DNA of 64,000 nt from Paenibacillus monticola. Its GTDB lineage: Bacteria; Bacillota; Bacilli; Paenibacillales; Paenibacillaceae. The stretch's first letter is position 1; each line of letters starts with the position of its first letter. This document shows, in pieces, positions 35,241 through 44,190 of this stretch. Where the stretch lies: positions 62,001-126,000 of the forward strand of contig NZ_WJXB01000006.1 in the NCBI RefSeq assembly GCF_009664975.1, in the 5' to 3' direction. Position numbers and translations under genes: made by a program. Under the pieces are notes generated by a model. The model was not told the DNA's origin and searched no databases. It was given only the letters and a program-made list of their open reading frames with translations.

Positions 35241-36539
35241 TTATTCAAATTCCGCTCGAATAGGCAGCTGTTGTACATATTTATCTGACTTCTTCATCCA
35301 TTGAATGATATGGTCATAATCAGTCTTATAGGGTGTAATGTCTTCTAAGAGCTGATGGGTTCTGAGCGATGTTGCCTTTCCATCCTCAAAACCTTTTTTT
35401 CCAGGAATAAAGAGAACCTCATTGTTAAAAAATGTTCCTGTTGGCATATAATATCGCATCCCAATAATATTGTGATCTATATTTATTAAGTCCTGCCCAA
35501 AAGTTATAAACCCTTCTTCCCTCAGGTCGATGCCCATGATATTGGCAAGGGTCGGCAGAATATCAATTTGACCTCCGGTCTGATCTATAATTTTTCCGTG
35601 GTGGTGTCCAGGAATATGAATCAAAAGCGGCACATTAAATGTACTTATTTGTTTATGATAATTAATCCCTAAGGCTGTACTAATCTCCTTTGGATTAAAT
35701 TTCTTTTTATGAAGACCAAAATGATCCCCATATACGACTACTACACTCTTTTCCCACAATCCTGCTACTTTCAGTTGATCGATAAAGGTGCCAAGCGCAT
35801 AGTCGGCATAGTTTATAGCAGTAAAGTAATCTCTTAACGGTTTCTTACATAATTCTGGGTTCAGCTTAAGTCGCTTGTTGTCATCTGGTATCGTAAAAGG
35901 AGCATGACTGGACACGGACACAAACTGAGCATAAAATTTTTGGTGACGCTGTTTTAAAGACTTCAGTTTATGGATGCCTACCCGATATAATTCCTCATCT
36001 GAGGCACCAAAACGATTAAATTTCGCTTGTTGATAATACGGTTTATCATAATACCTATCAAAACCCAGTGCTGGGTACATTAGATTTCTATTCCAAAAGC
36101 TCACATCATTTACATGAAACGTATTCGCAACATAATCCCGTTGATGCAGCAACCTCGCCATACTGGGAAGTAACCGATCTCCATATTTGGATGACATGGG
36201 AGTTGCCCCCACTGGATAAATTGAGGTATTGCTTATAAATTCCGCATCCGAGGTATTTCCAGAACCTATTTGTTGGAAGATATGAGGGAAATATAAACTT
36301 TCTGACGATAACTTATTCATAACAGGTGTTAATAGTTGACCTTGGATAGACGTATTCAGCACGAAATTTTGAAAAGATTCAAGCTGAACTACAATCAAAT
36401 TGTATCCTTTTCCTGTTCCAAAGAATGTTTCGGGGTGAGCCCTCTCATATTTATACCAAATGAATACTCCTATAGTAATAAGGATTGCTGTTAATATCAT
36501 ACGGGCTTTCCGTACGCATAAATTTCCAAATCGATTCAT
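35241..36539 (-). CDS. LTA-synthase-like sulfatase-fold phosphotransferase, single membrane helix
   Basis: A 432-residue protein. One membrane helix (about 15-30) then an extracellular sulfatase-fold domain: IVVQLESFQNF (metal-binding Glu), GNTSDAEF with the catalytic threonine of LtaS-type enzymes, and VVVYGDHFG. LtaS has about 640 residues with five membrane helices, so the membrane part here is much shorter; primase-like or wall-polymer-modifying roles are possible. It would transfer glycerol phosphate from phosphatidylglycerol in the cell envelope. The start is ATG 36539; no upstream extension with further helices is seen before the next intergenic region. Confidence 0.85.
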   Translation of the reverse strand: MNRFGNLCVRKARMILTAILITIGVFIWYKYERAHPETFFGTGKGYNLIVVQLESFQNFVLNTSIQGQLLTPVMNKLSSESLYFPHIFQQIGSGNTSDAEFISNTSIYPVGATPMSSKYGDRLLPSMARLLHQRDYVANTFHVNDVSFWNRNLMYPALGFDRYYDKPYYQQAKFNRFGASDEELYRVGIHKLKSLKQRHQKFYAQFVSVSSHAPFTIPDDNKRLKLNPELCKKPLRDYFTAINYADYALGTFIDQLKVAGLWEKSVVVVYGDHFGLHKKKFNPKEISTALGINYHKQISTFNVPLLIHIPGHHHGKIIDQTGGQIDILPTLANIMGIDLREEGFITFGQDLINIDHNIIGMRYYMPTGTFFNNEVLFIPGKKGFEDGKATSLRTHQLLEDITPYKTDYDHIIQWMKKSDKYVQQLPIRAEFE

Positions 36540-36650
36540 GCTTTCAGAATCGCTCCTTTAAGGTAAACCACCTTTTTCATAGTCCTATCCTGTTTATTGT
36601 GGTTTCTCTAGGCGTATTTATACTTAGTTTTTTCACGATTTTCACATAAC

Positions 36651-36689
36651 AAAGGGCCCTTTGCCATTTATGGCTTAAAGGACCCCTTT
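36651..36689 (-). terminator. Hairpin downstream of the YolD-like gene
   Basis: AAAGGG-CCCTTTGCC / GGCTTAAAGGACCCCTTT arms with a short loop, just after the YolD-like stop. T-tract is weak. Confidence 0.6.
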
Positions 36690-36699
36690 ACCGTACCAA

Positions 36700-36972
36700 C
36701 TAATCTCTGGGATAATTGACTTGCATAATATCCATAAAAGGAACTTTTGTGATCTCTTCGGATCGGCTGATGTGTACTTTGCCTGTGCGCGAATCCATTA
36801 ACACAATGTGTCCGCGTACCAGTTCTTCTTTTCCCCATACAGTCAATACGATCTCAGAATCCTCTTGTTTTGCTTCGGTCAATTGATTGCCTATTTCCTC
36901 CAGCACAAATTCATCTCTGGTCGGACGCTTGGACACTTTTGGTTTTGCCACACGATTCCTCCAATAAGTCAT
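36700..36972 (-). CDS. YolD-like protein
   Basis: A 90-residue protein whose C-terminal half (about 40-88) has the strand pattern of YolD: EIVLTVWGKEELVRGHIVLM and a closing VPFMDIMQVNY. YolD genes usually sit beside a Y-family polymerase UvrX/ImuB in SOS-inducible pairs. No polymerase gene is adjacent here and no LexA box is obvious, so this is a solo copy. It may bind Y-family polymerase at a distance. Confidence 0.75.
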   Translation of the reverse strand: MTYWRNRVAKPKVSKRPTRDEFVLEEIGNQLTEAKQEDSEIVLTVWGKEELVRGHIVLMDSRTGKVHISRSEEITKVPFMDIMQVNYPRD

Positions 36973-37247
36973 TACAGGTTACGGTAGTACTGCGTATGAA
37001 TGCTCCCAATGATTATAACATGCCTGCACCTTTTCTGGCATCCGTCAACTGCTCTGCTTACGTTCCAAAAGCAACAGTTGCTGCTTCATATCCCGGTATA
37101 GTAAGCGTTCCCATATCCCACAAACTCGATCGAGTTTTCTTTAAAAATAGATATTTAATACAACAAACTATATGATATTATAGGGATAATCAACTAGGTC
37201 ATAATGACTATTTCCTGGAATCAACAATCTTTTTTGGGAGTGAAACT

Positions 37248-38291
37248 ATGCGAATATCTGTGGCTGAACTTAAAATCGGAGATGTATTGGGTGGTGATGT
37301 ATATAATTTATCTGGCTTGCATCTTTTACCTACCGATAAGGTTATTAGTGAAGAAGATAGAGGGAAATTGTTGAAGCACAATATTGACTATATCGAAATC
37401 AAAAAGGATAAAAATCCAAAATCCAAATACCGCATGCAAGCGTTATATCCCAAGCATTTGCAGATTTATAAAAATGCCATTCAGGGCATTAGGGATTTAT
37501 TTCAGTCCGTCCGGACGGAGGGCATTATCTCTAAAGATTTTGTTAATGAAAGGTATTCGGAGTTGTTATTGCAATTTCAGGATGAACAGGATCTCCTCTC
37601 TTTCTTACTCCACTTGAATAAAAAAGATGAATATACTTATGAGCATTGTGTTCAGGTCGGTATATTCTCCTATTTCATTGCTACCTGGCTAGGATTGGAT
37701 AATGAGGAAGCAACATTAATTGGTGAAACCGGGTATCTCCATGACATTGGAAAAAGTAAAGTCGATAATGCTATTCTCTTGAAACCGGATAGACTTACGA
37801 ATGATGAATTCGCTGAAATGAAAAAACATACTACATACGGCTATGAGATCCTGCAAGAATCGCTTGGGGACAATAACATTTTCGCTATTGTTGCTCTAGA
37901 ACATCACGAACGACTAAATGGTTCAGGCTATCCTTTGCAAAAAAAATACGATGATATCCACTTCTATTCTAAAATAGTGGCTGTAGCTGATATCTTTGAT
38001 GCCATGACCTCAAACCGAGTGTATCAGGAGAGAAAGAATCTCCTCTATGTACTCAGAGAACTTCATCGGATGAGCTTTGGTGAATTAGACGCTGCCATCA
38101 CACATACCTTTATCAAAAATCTGCTGCCTCACTTAATTGGGAAACAAGTGGTGCTAAATAACGGGCAGACAGGGACGATTGTCCTGACAAACCTCTTGGA
38201 TTTCTTTAGACCCTTGATTCAATTGAATAATGAATTTCTTGACTTATCAGTTCATACCTATATTGATATTGTTTCAATAATTATGGATTAG
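37248..38291 (+). CDS. HD-GYP domain protein (cyclic-di-GMP phosphodiesterase type)
   Basis: A 347-residue protein. After an N-terminal region of about 130 residues, the HD-GYP core has LHDIGKSK (HD pair), a KKHTTYGYEIL block, HHERLNGSGYPL (the GYP motif) and ADIFDAMTSNRVYQ. All metal ligands appear present, so it is probably active in degrading c-di-GMP. The ATG is preceded by GGGAGTGA. No receiver domain is present; signal input is unknown. The 275-base upstream region contains a plausible AT-rich promoter near 37160-37200 but nothing else. Confidence 0.92.
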   Translation: MRISVAELKIGDVLGGDVYNLSGLHLLPTDKVISEEDRGKLLKHNIDYIEIKKDKNPKSKYRMQALYPKHLQIYKNAIQGIRDLFQSVRTEGIISKDFVNERYSELLLQFQDEQDLLSFLLHLNKKDEYTYEHCVQVGIFSYFIATWLGLDNEEATLIGETGYLHDIGKSKVDNAILLKPDRLTNDEFAEMKKHTTYGYEILQESLGDNNIFAIVALEHHERLNGSGYPLQKKYDDIHFYSKIVAVADIFDAMTSNRVYQERKNLLYVLRELHRMSFGELDAAITHTFIKNLLPHLIGKQVVLNNGQTGTIVLTNLLDFFRPLIQLNNEFLDLSVHTYIDIVSIIMD

Positions 38292-38294
38292 AAA

Positions 38295-38343
38295 AAGGGA
38301 CAGTACTGCAAGCCATAATCATGACTTACAGAAACTGTCCCTT
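38295..38343. terminator. Terminator between convergent genes
   Basis: A 10-bp stem AAGGGACAGT / ACTGTCCCTT with a 29-base loop between the HD-GYP gene and the convergent 559-residue gene. Confidence 0.7.
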
Positions 38344-38347
38344 ATCC

Positions 38348-40027
38348 TTATACCAAATATCCGTCGAATGAACGTAGGACTCCATTCATGAGCGCTTTAG
38401 CAGTTTCTGTCCCACTAGCAATTAACTGCAGCCGCTCACCCGCCAAACTTCTATATTCCACCTGAAGAGAACTTTTTACCTCCAACCTGAAATCCGGAGC
38501 TTTCAAATCCATGGCCTCTGCAAATGGCTCCAGCCCACCGATTCCAAGCTCAACCGCTTTATTCACACTTAGTGCCTCTATTACGACTCCGCCAGGCATA
38601 TTTTCAGCAGAGACTTCCATATATCTTGAACGTTCAAGCAATTGATACGGATGTGACAAGTAAATGGCAAAATAGACCTCGCCCGCCTGCCCGAATAGGG
38701 CCTTGGGCCGCTCCAGCCATCTCCCCTGCGGAAGTACACCGATAATTGTATTCTGCTCCCCGTCCGGGATCGGGTAAAGTGCTATAATCACACTCTGGTG
38801 GTATAAAACCTCCGTATAACGACTCTGATGGCGGGGGTCTCCTTCATGGTAGCCTTGACCGGGGTGGAAGAAATACAACTGGTTAACTCCGCTCTGGCCG
38901 CTCAGTGGTAAGGAGAAGGCCCAACGCTGCTGTTCATTATCGAATTCCTCTACCCGCTCCCACATGCCACCTGTTGCGAAGTGCTCTGTAATATAAGCAT
39001 AAGAATGCAATAAGGGCTGAGGATTGGGGTCACTTGGAACTATCTTTTGCGTAAGCTTCTTTACTTCTACTGGTGACTGACGGTTCAGTGCAGCAGCACG
39101 GACCTGCTTCGGTGCTTCATAGAACAAAAATCCGGCATATTCCGTGCGCGGCATTTCTTCTGGCAGCGGGAAATCTCCGAACTGCACGTAATCGTGAAGT
39201 GCATTAACGTCACCTGGAACATCATGCGGCCAGCCCCGTGAATGGGAACCAACCCAGGCACCCTGCAGATAGAAATCAGCCCGCACACTCCAGAGGTGAT
39301 CCAGCATTTCCTGAAGTGCTGTTTGCAAATCTTCATCTGTACCATCACCAAGCTCCAGCGCACAGGTAAAAGCCTGAATCCAATGCCAGAACCAAGGTAG
39401 GCTTCCGTATTCCGGCATCCCTTTGGATTGTATGTAGAACAGCGTATCCTTCAAGCTCTGGCGCCCGTCCTCCACTAGCTCGTCATCCTCGAACATCTTA
39501 CCGAATATGAGCTTCGCAGCCGTATATTTGGCTTCATGATGCCCGAAAGTCACTACAGGCTTGCGGAAGAAATCACTGCGATAAATATGCCCGAAAGCCG
39601 TATTGAAAGCTACACGCAATTGACCGCTGAGCAGCGCTCCGTACTTCTTATAGAAGTAAACCATCAGACTGCCCATAATTTCTACGGGCAACTCATGTGG
39701 TGCCGCTTCTCTGGGAACAGGGTTTAAGCCTAACGGCCAATGACCGTAGAGTACGGTCCCTGGTACTCTATTTTGCAGCAGCAGTGTCGTAAGCATCACG
39801 TCCTGAGCTTTCTGCTTCGCTTCATCCCTGTCAAAAGACAGGTCGAGCGAAGCTTCTACCGTGGCAGCAAATAGATAGGAAGCATAATAGAAGTTATTGC
39901 GCACATCATCGTGAAACCATAAGCCACTTTCCAGTAACGGTCTGTTCGCTGCTTCCAGCGCTATTGCGTAAATAATCTCTGTTTGCCGTTCCTTATAAGG
40001 ACTTTGCATACTATTCAAATCCGCCAT
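38348..40027 (-). CDS. Unrecognised 559-residue protein of the uronate module
   Basis: I cannot assign a family. The N-terminal ~290 residues are helical and rich in aromatic and His residues (GLWFHDDVRNNFYYASYLF, FGHHEAKYTAAKL, WFWHWIQAF), in a pattern reminiscent of (alpha/alpha) toroid polysaccharide lyases and unsaturated glucuronyl hydrolases. The C-terminal ~260 residues are strand-rich. There is no signal peptide, so it acts in the cytoplasm. It is divergent from kduI, DeoR and kduD, which process unsaturated uronates. GGAGGG lies about 9 bases before the ATG. An oligo-uronide lyase or hydrolase is a reasonable inference, not shown. Confidence 0.85.
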   Translation of the reverse strand: MADLNSMQSPYKERQTEIIYAIALEAANRPLLESGLWFHDDVRNNFYYASYLFAATVEASLDLSFDRDEAKQKAQDVMLTTLLLQNRVPGTVLYGHWPLGLNPVPREAAPHELPVEIMGSLMVYFYKKYGALLSGQLRVAFNTAFGHIYRSDFFRKPVVTFGHHEAKYTAAKLIFGKMFEDDELVEDGRQSLKDTLFYIQSKGMPEYGSLPWFWHWIQAFTCALELGDGTDEDLQTALQEMLDHLWSVRADFYLQGAWVGSHSRGWPHDVPGDVNALHDYVQFGDFPLPEEMPRTEYAGFLFYEAPKQVRAAALNRQSPVEVKKLTQKIVPSDPNPQPLLHSYAYITEHFATGGMWERVEEFDNEQQRWAFSLPLSGQSGVNQLYFFHPGQGYHEGDPRHQSRYTEVLYHQSVIIALYPIPDGEQNTIIGVLPQGRWLERPKALFGQAGEVYFAIYLSHPYQLLERSRYMEVSAENMPGGVVIEALSVNKAVELGIGGLEPFAEAMDLKAPDFRLEVKSSLQVEYRSLAGERLQLIASGTETAKALMNGVLRSFDGYLV

Positions 40028-40088
40028 CGAAGATTATCCCTCCATCATTTTATAGATCCATTGCTTTTTAGCTCTATTGTGCACGCTT

Positions 40089-40171
40089 TCAGTTCATATG
40101 GCAATCACTATACCAAATTACACACTAAAATAAACCTAATAAAAAAGATTATCACTTGCTAAATGAACTGA
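40089..40171. promoter_or_regulatory. Inverted-repeat pair upstream of kduI, candidate operators
   Basis: TCAGTTCAT (40089-40097) and ATGAACTGA (40163-40171) are exact inverse complements, each followed by or containing ATATGG nearby. They flank the 559-residue gene and kduI promoters and could bind the DeoR-type regulator. Confidence 0.4.
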
Positions 40172-40231
40172 TATGGAGTAAATTGTACCTATACGAACGA
40201 AAATATGTTTGCGAAGGAGATTGAATAGTCA

Positions 40232-41065
40232 ATGGAAAGACGTTTCGCTTCCCATCCTAATGAGGTTAAGCAGTTTGATACCGAACGCCTACGCGAGGAA
40301 TTTCATATTCCTGTCATTTTTGCTCCAGATGAATTGAAACTTGTTCTGACACATGAGGATCGCATGATTGTTGGCGGTGCGAATCCCGTAACAAAAGATG
40401 TTGTTCTGACCACTGATCTTAAAGAGCTTGGTGTTACTTATTTTCTGGAACGCCGGGAACTCGGTATTATCAATGTTGGCGGTAAGGGTACCGTTGTGGT
40501 CGATGGAACAGAATTTGAAGTAGATACGAAAGAATGTCTGTATGTAGGTCAAGGTTCCAAGGATGTAGTATTTAAGAGCGCGGACGCAGCTAAACCTGCA
40601 AAGTTCTACTTGAATTCCGCACCGGCTCACCAATCCTACCCTACTGCAAAAGCTACACTAAGCGAGTCCGAATCCGGTGCAATGGGCGGTATTGAGAACT
40701 CTAATGAACGTACTATACACCGCTTCATCCATGCCAATGGCGTGCAAAGTGCACAACTGGTTATGGGCATGACCCAACTTAAACCAGGCAGCATGTGGAA
40801 CACTATGCCCTCCCATACTCATCCACGCCGGATGGAAGCGTATTTCTACTTCGACCTTCCAGACGATTCTATCGTGTTTCATTTGATGGGTCAGCCAACA
40901 GAAACTCGCCATATCGTTATGCATAATGAGCAAGCTGTTATTTCACCAAGCTGGTCCATTCATAGCGGTGTTGGTACTCATAACTACACTTTTATCTGGA
41001 GCATGGCTGGCGACAACAAAAGATATGATGATATGGACCCCGTATCCATGAAAGAATTACAATAG
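40232..41065 (+). CDS. kduI: 5-dehydro-4-deoxy-D-glucuronate isomerase (KduI)
   Basis: A 277-residue cupin. It isomerises 5-keto-4-deoxyuronate to 3-deoxy-D-glycero-2,5-hexodiulosonate in pectin and glycosaminoglycan breakdown. Metal-site motifs SHTHPRRMEAYFYF (His, His, Glu) near residue 194 and SWSIHSGVG (His) are intact, and the N-terminal RFASHPNEVKQFDTERLR is typical. GAAGGAGA before the ATG. First gene of a kduI-DeoR-kduD operon. The product is reduced by KduD. Confidence 0.95.
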   Translation: MERRFASHPNEVKQFDTERLREEFHIPVIFAPDELKLVLTHEDRMIVGGANPVTKDVVLTTDLKELGVTYFLERRELGIINVGGKGTVVVDGTEFEVDTKECLYVGQGSKDVVFKSADAAKPAKFYLNSAPAHQSYPTAKATLSESESGAMGGIENSNERTIHRFIHANGVQSAQLVMGMTQLKPGSMWNTMPSHTHPRRMEAYFYFDLPDDSIVFHLMGQPTETRHIVMHNEQAVISPSWSIHSGVGTHNYTFIWSMAGDNKRYDDMDPVSMKELQ

Positions 41066-41099
41066 AGGTAAATCACTTACGGAAAGATGAGGCAGGCGG

Positions 41100-41855
41100 A
41101 TGAACCCGATACGACGGCACGAGATGATTATGGAAGTTCTGCTGAACCAGAAAGATGTAACGGTAAATGAGCTAAGCGACAAGCTCCAGGTCACAGGAAA
41201 AACAATTCGTGAGGATTTAAGCAAGCTGGAGGAGCAAGGATTGATTATGCGTGTACACGGCGGTGCTGTGCTGGCGCAAAGCGATCAATTTGGTATTCTG
41301 CCCTCTAAAGATCCTTTGGATAAATATTCTGAGGAAAAAACGGAGATTGCCCTGCGCGCACTAGCCCATATTGTGAAGGATGATATCGTGGCTCTGGACG
41401 GCGGAAGCACGACGCTTGAAATTGCCCGGAGGCTGGACAACATGCCTCTAACGGTAATCACCAATGATGTGTACATCATCAGCGAACTGGTTTCCAAAGA
41501 TAACATCCGCCTCGTTGTACCTGGTGGGTACCGTGTCCGCAATATGCTGGCCGGACCCGAAGCGGTCTCATATGTGAAGAACCTGAACATTCAAAAAGCT
41601 TTTCTCTCCGCAACAGCGGTTAATATCGAGCAAGGGCTCTCTATCTATACCGGAGATTTCATTGAATATAAGCAAGCACTTGTATCTACAGCACGTATAG
41701 TATTTGCGGTTGTAGATCATCATAAATTCGGACAAACTGCTCTGCGTACCTTCGCTTCCCTGCAGCAGGTAGACGTCATCTTAACAGATAAGGGGCTCTC
41801 CCCTGAGATAGCGGCACAGTTTCGCAACATAGGGATAACCATCGAATGCGGATAA
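41100..41855 (+). CDS. DeoR family repressor of the uronate operon
   Basis: A 251-residue protein: N-terminal winged HTH (MILNQ-like LLNQKDVTVNELSDKLQVTGKTI) and a DeoR C-terminal sensor domain with ALDGGSTTLEIARRL. Located between kduI and kduD, 34 bases after the first and 38 before the second. It likely represses the operon and is released by a phosphorylated or free sugar-acid intermediate. Ribosome-binding site is poor (GGCAGGCGG, close to ATG), suggesting low expression. Confidence 0.93.
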   Translation: MNPIRRHEMIMEVLLNQKDVTVNELSDKLQVTGKTIREDLSKLEEQGLIMRVHGGAVLAQSDQFGILPSKDPLDKYSEEKTEIALRALAHIVKDDIVALDGGSTTLEIARRLDNMPLTVITNDVYIISELVSKDNIRLVVPGGYRVRNMLAGPEAVSYVKNLNIQKAFLSATAVNIEQGLSIYTGDFIEYKQALVSTARIVFAVVDHHKFGQTALRTFASLQQVDVILTDKGLSPEIAAQFRNIGITIECG

Positions 41856-41893
41856 GAAGTACACCAATCCAACTATTAAAGGGGTAATTTATT

Positions 41894-42649
41894 ATGTCAT
41901 CATTATTCAGTTTGGCAGGAAAAACAGCAATCGTAACCGGTGCTGCTCAAGGTCTTGGACAAGGTATCGCTCTAGCCTTCGCGGAAGCGGGCGCAGATGT
42001 AATCTCTGCTTCCCTTAATACAAGTGAAGAAACAGTAAAAGCTGCTGAAGCCTATGGCGTTAAGGCGCTTAGTATCGAAGCCGATCTTAGTGACCATAGC
42101 ACCCTTCAAGCGATGTTTGACAAAGCGCTTGAACTGACTGGACACGTTGACATTCTCGTCAACTGCGCAGGTATGATCCGTCGTGCCCCGGCTAAAGACC
42201 ATAGCGAAAAAGACTGGTTCGATGTGATTAACTTGAACATGAATACCGTCTTCCTGCTGTCGCAAATTGCCGGCCGCCACTTCCTGGAAAGAGGAAACGG
42301 TAAAATTATCAACATCTGTTCTATGCTTTCCTACCAGGGCGGCATCAATGTTCCTGGGTACACGGCCAGCAAGCATGCCGTTGCCGGATTGACCAAAGCT
42401 TTTGCCAATGAATGGGCAGGTTCCGGTCTGAACATCAATGCGATTGCACCTGGTTACATGGCTACAGAAAATACCGCACCGATTCGTGCCGATCAGAACC
42501 GTTCCGACTCTATCTTGGACCGTATTCCGGCTGGACGTTGGGGCACTCCTGAAGATGTTAAAGGCCCTGCGGTCTTCTTGGCTTCCGCAGCTTCCGATTA
42601 CCTGAACGGCCACATCCTTAATGTTGATGGCGGATGGTTGGCTAGATAA
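41894..42649 (+). CDS. kduD: 2-deoxy-D-gluconate 3-dehydrogenase (KduD)
   Basis: A 251-residue short-chain dehydrogenase: NAD-binding TGAAQGLGQGIA, catalytic Ser region SMLSYQGG and YTASK (Tyr and Lys). It reduces 3-deoxy-D-glycero-2,5-hexodiulosonate to 2-keto-3-deoxygluconate. The FSLAGKTAIVTG opening matches KduD. GGGGTAA is the ribosome-binding site. A strong terminator closes the operon. Confidence 0.93.
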   Translation: MSSLFSLAGKTAIVTGAAQGLGQGIALAFAEAGADVISASLNTSEETVKAAEAYGVKALSIEADLSDHSTLQAMFDKALELTGHVDILVNCAGMIRRAPAKDHSEKDWFDVINLNMNTVFLLSQIAGRHFLERGNGKIINICSMLSYQGGINVPGYTASKHAVAGLTKAFANEWAGSGLNINAIAPGYMATENTAPIRADQNRSDSILDRIPAGRWGTPEDVKGPAVFLASAASDYLNGHILNVDGGWLAR

Positions 42650-42663
42650 TTGTTGTTAAACGA

Positions 42664-42690
42664 AAGAGGTATCCCAGTGGGATACCTCTT
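42664..42690 (+). terminator. Terminator of the kdu operon
   Basis: A 12-bp perfect stem (AAGAGGTATCCC / GGGATACCTCTT) with a 3-base loop and a T tail. Confidence 0.95.
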
Positions 42691-42794
42691 TTTTGCGTGT
42701 TAACAAATCTTCAAAAAAAATCAAATGATTATTTTTTTATATCATGATAGCATTCGAAATGTATTAAATATAATACAGAAAGGAACAAGAAAAT

Positions 42795-43253
42795 ATGAAT
42801 ATTAAAATCGAAAAGCTTCCAAGATATCGCATCGCATATGTGCGGCAAGTGGGTCCATATGGTCCTGCAAACATTCAAGTAATGAAAAAGTTAAAAAACT
42901 GGGCTAAGGAGAAAAATCTACTTACTGAATCTGCAATAATACTCGGAATTACGCAAGATAACCCAGAGACGACACCTCCTGAAAGCTGTCGATATGATGC
43001 TTGTATTGTCATTTCAAACGATTATCGAATTGATAATTCTATCAGTGAAAGTGAACTTTCCGCTGGGGAGTATGTTATTTGCAAAGTAAAACATACAGCG
43101 GAAGATATTCAAAATGCATGGGCTGAAATTTTTACAAATTTACAAAACAGTAAATATCAAATTGACAACAGACCGATTTTTGAAAGATACACTGGTGATA
43201 TGATTAACAACGATTATTGCGAAATATGTGTACCTGTATTTTTTAAAAAATAG
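42795..43253 (+). CDS. GyrI-like small-molecule-binding protein
   Basis: A 152-residue stand-alone GyrI-like / AraC effector-binding domain: opening KIEKLPRYRIAYVRQVGPYG, a central ECYD-like RYDACIVIS and a closing IFERYTGD...YCEICVPVF. These beta-alpha domains bind small molecules and occur as SbmC-like gyrase-modulator or MDR-regulator parts. Low GC compared with neighbours. GAAAGGAA precedes the ATG. The 3' end overlaps the convergent SDR gene by 11 bases. Confidence 0.85.
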   Translation: MNIKIEKLPRYRIAYVRQVGPYGPANIQVMKKLKNWAKEKNLLTESAIILGITQDNPETTPPESCRYDACIVISNDYRIDNSISESELSAGEYVICKVKHTAEDIQNAWAEIFTNLQNSKYQIDNRPIFERYTGDMINNDYCEICVPVFFKK

Positions 43254-44037
43254 TCGGTACCATTCCCCCATCCATACGGATTGGAGCACCTTTAAATGCA
43301 GATGCATTAGGACTACACACAAATGTTGTTAGTCTTCCTATTTCAATAGGCTTGATAAATCGCTGTATTTCAGATTGAGGTAGGTTTGTGGTCATAAATT
43401 TTTTCTCTTTTTCGGAAAAAGTCAACCCTTCATTAGGGTACTGAGCATCAATGATTTGATGCACATTTTCAGAGAGTGTGGGTCCTGGCATGATTGTATT
43501 CACGGTAACTTCTGTTCCTATTGTTAATTTAGATAAGCTTTTTGACAAGGATAATAGCATGGATTTGGTCATTGCATACTGAGGCATTTGTCCTGAAGGT
43601 TTCAATGCTTCTTCACTCGCAATAAAGATAATGCGGCCATAATCATTTTTCAACATTTTAGGTAAATAAAATTTAGATAATCCATTTGCTGCAAGAACAT
43701 TGGTACGGAAGTATTTTTCCCATATTTCATCGTCAATGTCCTCATATTTCATAATTTCATAAATACCCATATTATTAACTAAAATATCTATATTGGGGTA
43801 CTTTGCAAATAAGGCTTCTCTTTGCTGAGTATCCACAATATCGGCTGTAGCATTTTGAGGAGAGGTAGCTGGGAAATCTAACTTCAGTTCAGTTACAGTT
43901 CGTTCTACCTCTTCATAATTCCGTCCATTAATCAGGACATTAACGCCTTCTTTGGCAAGTTCAATGGCAATTGCTTTACCTATTCCTTTTGTTGATCCTG
44001 TAATTAAAGCTGTTTTATTGTTTAATCCCATATCCAT
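43243..44037 (-). CDS. Short-chain dehydrogenase/reductase
   Basis: A 264-residue SDR: TGSTKGIGKAIA cofactor loop, NNMGIY, catalytic Ser in IASEEALK and YAMTK. The TGxxxGIG loop and basic residues after strand 2 (NGRNYEE) suggest NADP preference. Low GC like the adjacent GyrI-like gene, so the pair may have arrived together. Substrate unknown. Confidence 0.9.
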   Translation of the reverse strand: MDMGLNNKTALITGSTKGIGKAIAIELAKEGVNVLINGRNYEEVERTVTELKLDFPATSPQNATADIVDTQQREALFAKYPNIDILVNNMGIYEIMKYEDIDDEIWEKYFRTNVLAANGLSKFYLPKMLKNDYGRIIFIASEEALKPSGQMPQYAMTKSMLLSLSKSLSKLTIGTEVTVNTIMPGPTLSENVHQIIDAQYPNEGLTFSEKEKKFMTTNLPQSEIQRFIKPIEIGRLTTFVCSPNASAFKGAPIRMDGGMVPTIF

Positions 44038-44190
44038 TATCCATTTCCCCTTTTACGAACAGTGTTGTGCTCCGGATAGAGATTATATTACCTTGTCTGG
44101 AAGGTTCAGTAACTAGCAGATTACGCCAAAATTATTGCTGAACACGCCAAGCGATAATACTCAGTCTATGCTAGCATCCTGCAGGATGGG

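Noticed and set aside
41972-42613. 213-codon ORF antisense to kduD
   Set aside because: No ribosome-binding site and no recognisable domain; it mirrors the codon pattern of the real gene.
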